In this document: positions 58,830-64,000 of the stretch, piece after piece
Numbering within the stretch: position 1 is the first letter of the stretch
Layout: each line of letters opens with the position of its first letter
Assembly (NCBI GenBank): GCA_029379385.1
Contig: CM055608.1
Span: forward strand, 28,890,350-28,954,349
Length of the DNA stretch: 64,000 nucleotides
Direction of reading: 5' to 3'
Source of the DNA: Quillaja saponaria
Lineage: Eukaryota > Streptophyta > Magnoliopsida > Fabales > Quillajaceae
Translations under genes and position numbers: made by a program
The notes under the pieces: generated by a model
The model's input: only the letters and a program-made list of their open reading frames with translations
Database searches by the model: none
What the model was told of the DNA's origin: nothing

Positions 58830-61800
58830 AATCTGACTTTATCATATTAATGGTATTGCAGAACCTTTTTACCACTTTGTTATGAAGCATTTAGTTATCA
58901 GAACTGATTTTCTTCAGGTATGGTGATTATTTCTATAATTCTATCAAAATCTAAATTAAAGCTTTGATGCTTCTTCTTAATTTCTTTCTTTGTTTTTTCT
59001 TTCCCATTTTTTAAATGCAAAGGAAGGCAATGAAAAAGAGTGTAGAAACATTGTGCAAAGCAGCAACTAGCTAGCCAGAATTTGGCAATCAGATCAACCG
59101 TGCACCAGGTGGGTATGTGATTTCAAGCTCTTATCCATGTGCTTTTGGCCAAATTTGTTGACAAAGATAGTTGTATAAGTGTGAAACTCTGACTTACAAA
59201 ATCTTATCTTTCTTTTTCTTGTGGAGTTGTTTAATTGTTCTGGGGACTTGGGAAGTGTAAATGGATACTTTACTTTGTATGGCTTGGCTTGCATAGAGAC
59301 AGAAAGTTGGGGGCCAATCTCTTTTAATATGCTGTGTTGTTTCAAGGAGAGCTCTGAATCTCCTCCCCAGAATTCATCATGACATATCCTTTCTTCATGC
59401 AACTATTCTACCAGGTGGGTCAGATATTAATCTTTGTGGGTCAACATCTACATGAAAATACTAATAACTACAAAAATGGATCTGATTTACATGTGAAGCT
59501 CATTATTTCATGTGGGTCATGTCTGCTGGGGTTTGCCAAATGTTGGGGGAAATGTATGTTTTTTGATAATTTCAAATGGTACTTTCTAGTTTCTAATCAA
59601 AAAAACAAAGAAAAGACTTTGTTGATTTATAATTATTGCTGAAGAATGCCTCCAATATCTCTCTATTACTTTCCAATCAGAAAAAATAAAAACCTCCAAT
59701 TGTTTGCAATGAACATCTTAAAGCTTAGGTTACATTTAAACCAACTTAAATCAACCATTTTGAGATGAAAGTTAGAAGAATTATATTTCCACAACTAAAG
59801 GGGACCTCAACATTTTATCATGAAAGTACTCTACATCATGCATGATATACTCTGCAATTGTATTGACCATGTTTATGAGAGAGAACTCTTGCCGTCATCA
59901 TGAAATTTCTCTTTCTCACTTTCCCTAGAACAAGTGGTCAAAAAAAATGAAATTTCTTCACATCATAAACGTACAATAGTTATCCAAATATATTTAGATC
60001 AGTCATAAACAGAAAGTAAAGTAGCAAAACCACAGCAGTTTTCCCATGTTGATGGAACTTAAACAAAGTGATGTTAGATTTGCATACTCAAGTAATTTAA
60101 TACTTCCTTTTTTACTTATCTGGCAATAGTATTACAAAAGTATTCAACAAATGACATACATATCCAATCAAAGAACAGATTTTGGTGAGAGCACAATCAT
60201 GAGTCACAGCTAGCATAAAGCTAAGCCTTCACCAAACTAACCTTATTCATCTTCAATCAATTACTAACAAAAGTAGCAGAATATAACCAGCTCAATGATT
60301 AGTTGAGATCCTGTTATTAGTTCAATCATTTATCTCTCTTCACGGGGTATCTGAAATCTCCTTTTGGTCACTGACAAGACAATATGCTAAAGAGGCATAA
60401 ACTGTTCATTCTGATTTATTTCCATAGTTGGATTCCTTAAAACAACAGGGAAAAAAGATCCGTAACTATTAGGGGACAATGAGCTTATTTGTTTAGGCAG
60501 CAGCTGTAATAAACTCACTCCAGGCCCCCATTCATCTACTACATTTTGTTTTTTGAGGGGCATCAATTCACATTAACTAAATCATCCTGATTTATAGTGC
60601 TAACTGTTGTCCTGTTAAGAGAGAAGATAAATGAAAACAGAGTTCCGCATTGCCTTCTGTAAGATACTTACTAAACCAAGTCTTGAATTCAATATTGAGT
60701 CTTCTGAACGAATGTGGTCTTCTAATTTCTTCTGTCTCTAAGCTCAAAAAAAATGCTTTTCAGTTTCACTGTGCTGATAGTTCCCAAAATATATCTCCAC
60801 CAAAAGCACTCACTCTGGAGACATGCCAACAACGATGATATAGTAAATTCGAAATCTGAAAAAAAAAAAAAAAATTCAACTCAGTTTTCAAGTCTCTTAT
60901 TGACACAGACAAGGAGGCAACATGTTCCAAAATTACATATAATGAAGTCACTTGCTTCTCTGCAGCAATATCCACCCAAAACCATCATGTGATTACTTTT
61001 GTCTTTATTTTCACAGCAATCCTGACTTCAAACCCAACCAAAGATTTGCAGACAATCTTGATTCTTGATCTTCTCCTTCATTAATTCAGGTTTCATTATA
61101 TCAACTTAGGTCCACTTCCATTGAGGCCGTTCATATCTACAGAATAGGCAATCTTCTATGTTTTATCGAGCATTTACCAATTTCTTTGTATATTTGAAGC
61201 CAAACTTTCTTTTTATTTGATTAAAAATATAAGTTTACTACATATAGATACAAAGGTGGCACAATCCACATCTATATCATAGCAAATCTCCATGTTATGT
61301 CAGCAATCTTTCTTCTTCTTGCTTTCAAATTTGTATTCTTTCTTCTAATAATAAGAGACTTCATCTCCGCATTTTGAAGTTCAGGGCTATTTTCTATTCT
61401 TGACATCGCCATTTGCAGTCAAAACACATCAAAAGTTTAATGGAGAACCATAAGAAAACATCAATTGATTTGAAGTATCTACAAGTACAAATGGAAAACA
61501 TAACTTGTGATGTTTCAACCATTATTGAGCATAGAAGCCGCCAGATGTTTTATGGTCTTACTAAACTGGTAGAAAATTGCATCAGATAGACACCAGATCG
61601 ACCATCAGTACAACTGCAAAGAAATGCTACTCATCATGAGGAAAAAAAGGAAGGAAACATCAAACAAATAAACATCAATGAAAAAAATAAAATGAAGCAA
61701 AGAACAGGGAAAGGTGTTCCAGCAAGAAAAAGTTTGCACAAAAGTTGTCAGTTTGTAAGTTGTATATACCTATACGTCAAGATAAATATGACCAAAGATT

Positions 61801-62350
61801 TATATAATCAAATATACTGTCAAACTATTCCAATAGAGTGACTTAAATTCAGACCAGACATCCCATGCCATGGATAAATTAAGGGTATGTCTCCACTGCT
61901 TGGTGCACCTCTGTATATCTTTATTTTATCAATTGACAGACTAATATTAAAATGAATTTTGTGAAGCTGTGACAAATTTACTAGACCTTCAGACTGCTGT
62001 TTACCATCACCTCTTCAGTACAAGAATCCACCAGGACATACCGAAGCATGTTTCTGTATAACAAATTTAGACAATAATGAGTCCATGAGAACTTCCTGAT
62101 TGAGGGCCTACATGCATTGCAGCCAGTAATCCACCTTAGTGCATTCCTTCCACTCATCATATTTGATCTGGCCTCAACAGGAATCTCACGAGATTGGCCA
62201 TCAGATTAATGATTTCGCATACAATAAAATCAAAGACAGCAGTCAGGAAATCGTAAAAGGCCTTAAACTAGAAAGCCTTCTGGTTAATTGACAGGATTGC
62301 ACACAAAGGCACATTATGGTGTGAACTACCCACCATCATCATCCGACAGG
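58830..62350. other. Intergenic DNA between MIR166 and the PPR gene
   Basis: The part next to MIR166 is the remainder of its primary transcript. Open frames here (for example 59094-59402 minus and 59379-59642 plus) overlap each other and show no protein-family features. The part from about 61900 is probably 3' UTR of the PPR gene. A poly-A run lies near 60859. Confidence 0.5.
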
Positions 62351-64000
62351 TTACTGGGGAGGAAAAGTTGGAAGCAGATTCAGATATTCACTATATGATT
62401 TATCCTTCGAGAGTAAGTTCACAACTATAGAGGCTGTAGAGACATCTGGTGAAACATTCCTCTCCGCCATTTTATGAAGTAGTTCAACAACTAAAGCAGA
62501 CTCGTTTTGTTGACAGAGACCATGCATAAGAGTATTGTATGTAACTACATTTGGGGCACAACCATTTTCTTCCATTTCTGAAAACAATTTCTTAGCTGCT
62601 TCAAGGTTACTGTCCATACAAAGACCATTTATCATGATGGAGTATGTTGCAACAGTTGGCACCAGACCTTTATGAGACAATCTGGCAAACAACTTCCTAG
62701 CCAGTTCAATCTTACCTGCCTTACCCAACTCATTGATGAGAATATTATAAGTTTCAATGCTCAATGGAAACCTACAATTTTCTAATGTAATGAGTAATTC
62801 CATTGCCTCTGGAAGACAGTCATTCTTGCAAAGCCCATCCAATATTATATTATATGTGGTTGAATTTGGTACCAGGTCATGAGCTTTCATCTCATCAAAG
62901 AGCCTCCGTGCATCCTTGATCTTTCCTGTTTGAAAAAGACCAGTTAATAGAGCATTATAAGTTATAACGGTTTGCATAACACCCTTGTCAGTCATCTCCG
63001 CATAAACATTCATAGCTTCCTCTACCCTCCGGTTCTTGCAATACCCATTGATCAGCACATTGTAACTAACAACATCAGGTTCATACCCATTGCTCTTGAT
63101 AAAATCAAACATCTGCCTAGCAGAATTAAGTCTACCTACCAAACAATACCCATCCATCAAGGTGTTATAAATGAAAATGTCAGGATTTTCACCTCTTTGG
63201 ATCATCAACTCTAATAATTTGTTTGCTTCTTCCATCTTCCCCCCCTTGCAAAGCACATGTACCAATGTGTTGAAAGTAACTAGATTAGGCCGGATGCCCT
63301 GATCCACCATCTCATTGAACAAGCCTTTGGCCTCCTCCCATTTACCCCAACAACATAATCCATGTATTAGACTGCTATATACCACCACATCTGGAGATAT
63401 TCCCCCACCTTGCATTCCCAAGAAAAGTTCTTTTGCCTTGTCTATCAAACCATTTTTACAAAGACTGTCAATAATAGTACTGTAACATACAATGTTAGGC
63501 TCACAAAACAGACCAGATTTACCTTTCCTGTTAGTCATTTCCTCATGTAGCTTAAGTGCAACATTAGTATTACCAGTTCGACACAAGCCATTGATCAAAA
63601 TCCCATATGTGATTACATTAGGGGTATTCCCAAACTTAACCATTTTCTTAAACAACCCTTGCCGCCTCATCAATTTTACTCTCCTTACACAGTCCCCTTA
63701 ATCAAGGTTGTATAAGTTAAAGTATTTGGAATATATCCTTTCTTGACCATATTACCCATAACTGAAAAGCCATAGCAAACCCGATTCACATTGCAAAAGC
63801 AGTTAACCAATATGTTTAATGTAATAAAATCAGTGAACGACCCAGTTGAGCTCATTCTTCTGAAAAGAGATACCACAACGAAATACTTCCTATCCTTAGC
63901 TAGTGCACCTAATAGAACATTGAATGATGATATCGGAGGCTTGGGTTGTAGGTGGAGCATTTGATCAAAGTAGTGGAATGCTTCACTAAGAGAAACTCTC
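62351..64000 (-). CDS. RF-like (RFL) P-class PPR protein, 5' end outside the window, two frameshifts
   Basis: Successive 35-residue P-type PPR repeats with motifs such as PNVITYGILINGLCRTGN, PNIVCYSTIIDSLCKNGL and PDVVVYSSLIHGLCCWGKWE. About 14 repeats are visible and the frame runs open past 64000. P-class PPR proteins of the RF-like clade go to mitochondria (some plastids) and cut or mask specific transcripts; several restore fertility in cytoplasmic male sterility. Two single-base insertions shift the frame: an extra G in the G run at 63694-63697 and another at 63656-63658. Between them the expected KGLCKESKIDEAARLFKKM segment is plain once both are ignored. Both lie in short G runs, so assembly error is as likely as mutation. 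The stop is at 62351. No E or DYW domain is seen. Confidence 0.88.

Noticed and set aside
59094..59642. Two overlapping frames of about 90-100 codons on opposite strands
   Set aside because: They overlap one another, have no family features and lie in the MIR166 primary-transcript region.
60650..60992. Three overlapping short frames
   Set aside because: Low-complexity, around a poly-A run; no protein-like composition.
1..64000. Complete tRNA or rRNA genes
   Set aside because: I looked for T-arm (GTTCRANTCC) and A-box patterns on both strands and found only the partial trnI-like piece near 11290.
1..64000. CRISPR array or bacterial operon
   Set aside because: No regularly spaced repeats with unique spacers; introns and plant gene families rule out a prokaryotic source.

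Overview
The window is nuclear DNA of a flowering plant, very probably a eudicot. It is AT-rich, its genes carry GT-AG introns of 0.1 to 3.6 kb, it has a MIR166 locus, and its proteins belong to plant-specific families (JAM-type bHLH, CYP94 P450, myosin-binding GTD-binding protein, MUSTANG-type transposase, RF-like PPR). The species cannot be fixed from the sequence alone.

Layout, left to right. 1-3 kb: AT-rich DNA with a G-tract and a foldback MITE. 3.2-3.5 kb (-): a small secreted peptide gene resembling CTNIP/SCREW phytocytokine precursors. 4.5-6.0 kb (-): a bHLH3/JAM3-type jasmonate repressor with a +1 frameshift near its C-terminus. 8.4-9.9 kb: a duplicated AT-rich block, then a decayed PPR gene. 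11.6-18.4 kb (+): all ten coding exons of the splicing factor SLU7, broken by an 11-nt deletion and a 1-nt insertion. Its eighth intron holds two head-to-head copies of an endogenous caulimovirid (pararetrovirus) fragment. Downstream lie tandem copies of the SLU7 stop-codon region and a stray copy of part of exon 6. 22.8-24.3 kb (-): an intact CYP94A-like P450. 28.9-31.1 kb (-): a myosin-binding (MYOB/GTD-binding) pseudogene. 36.6-42.2 kb (+): an INDH-type mitochondrial Fe-S P-loop protein gene in seven exons, with a TRIM retrotransposon in intron 1, a LINE 3' end in intron 3, no clear in-frame start and a Cys-to-Arg change in its CxxC motif. 43.9-49.2 kb (+): an intact PfkB-family sugar kinase in five exons. 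52.2-54.5 kb (+): a domesticated MULE transposase whose terminal zinc knuckle has been shifted out of frame. 58.7-58.8 kb (+): a canonical MIR166 hairpin with its TATA box. 62.35-64 kb (-): an RF-like P-class PPR gene running off the window, with two single-G insertions.

The genes do not form a pathway; this is an ordinary plant gene neighbourhood. What stands out is the number of broken or damaged genes: bHLH3, SLU7, MYOB, the MULE protein, RFL-PPR, an older PPR and probably INDH. CYP94, PfkB, the peptide gene and MIR166 look sound. Some lesions are clearly old and real (SLU7, MYOB, the 9-kb PPR). Others are single-base changes, several at short C/G runs, that could be assembly errors. I saw no evidence of a wholly new system. 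The most unusual structures are the inverted pararetrovirus pair inside SLU7 and the serial duplications of SLU7 pieces around it.
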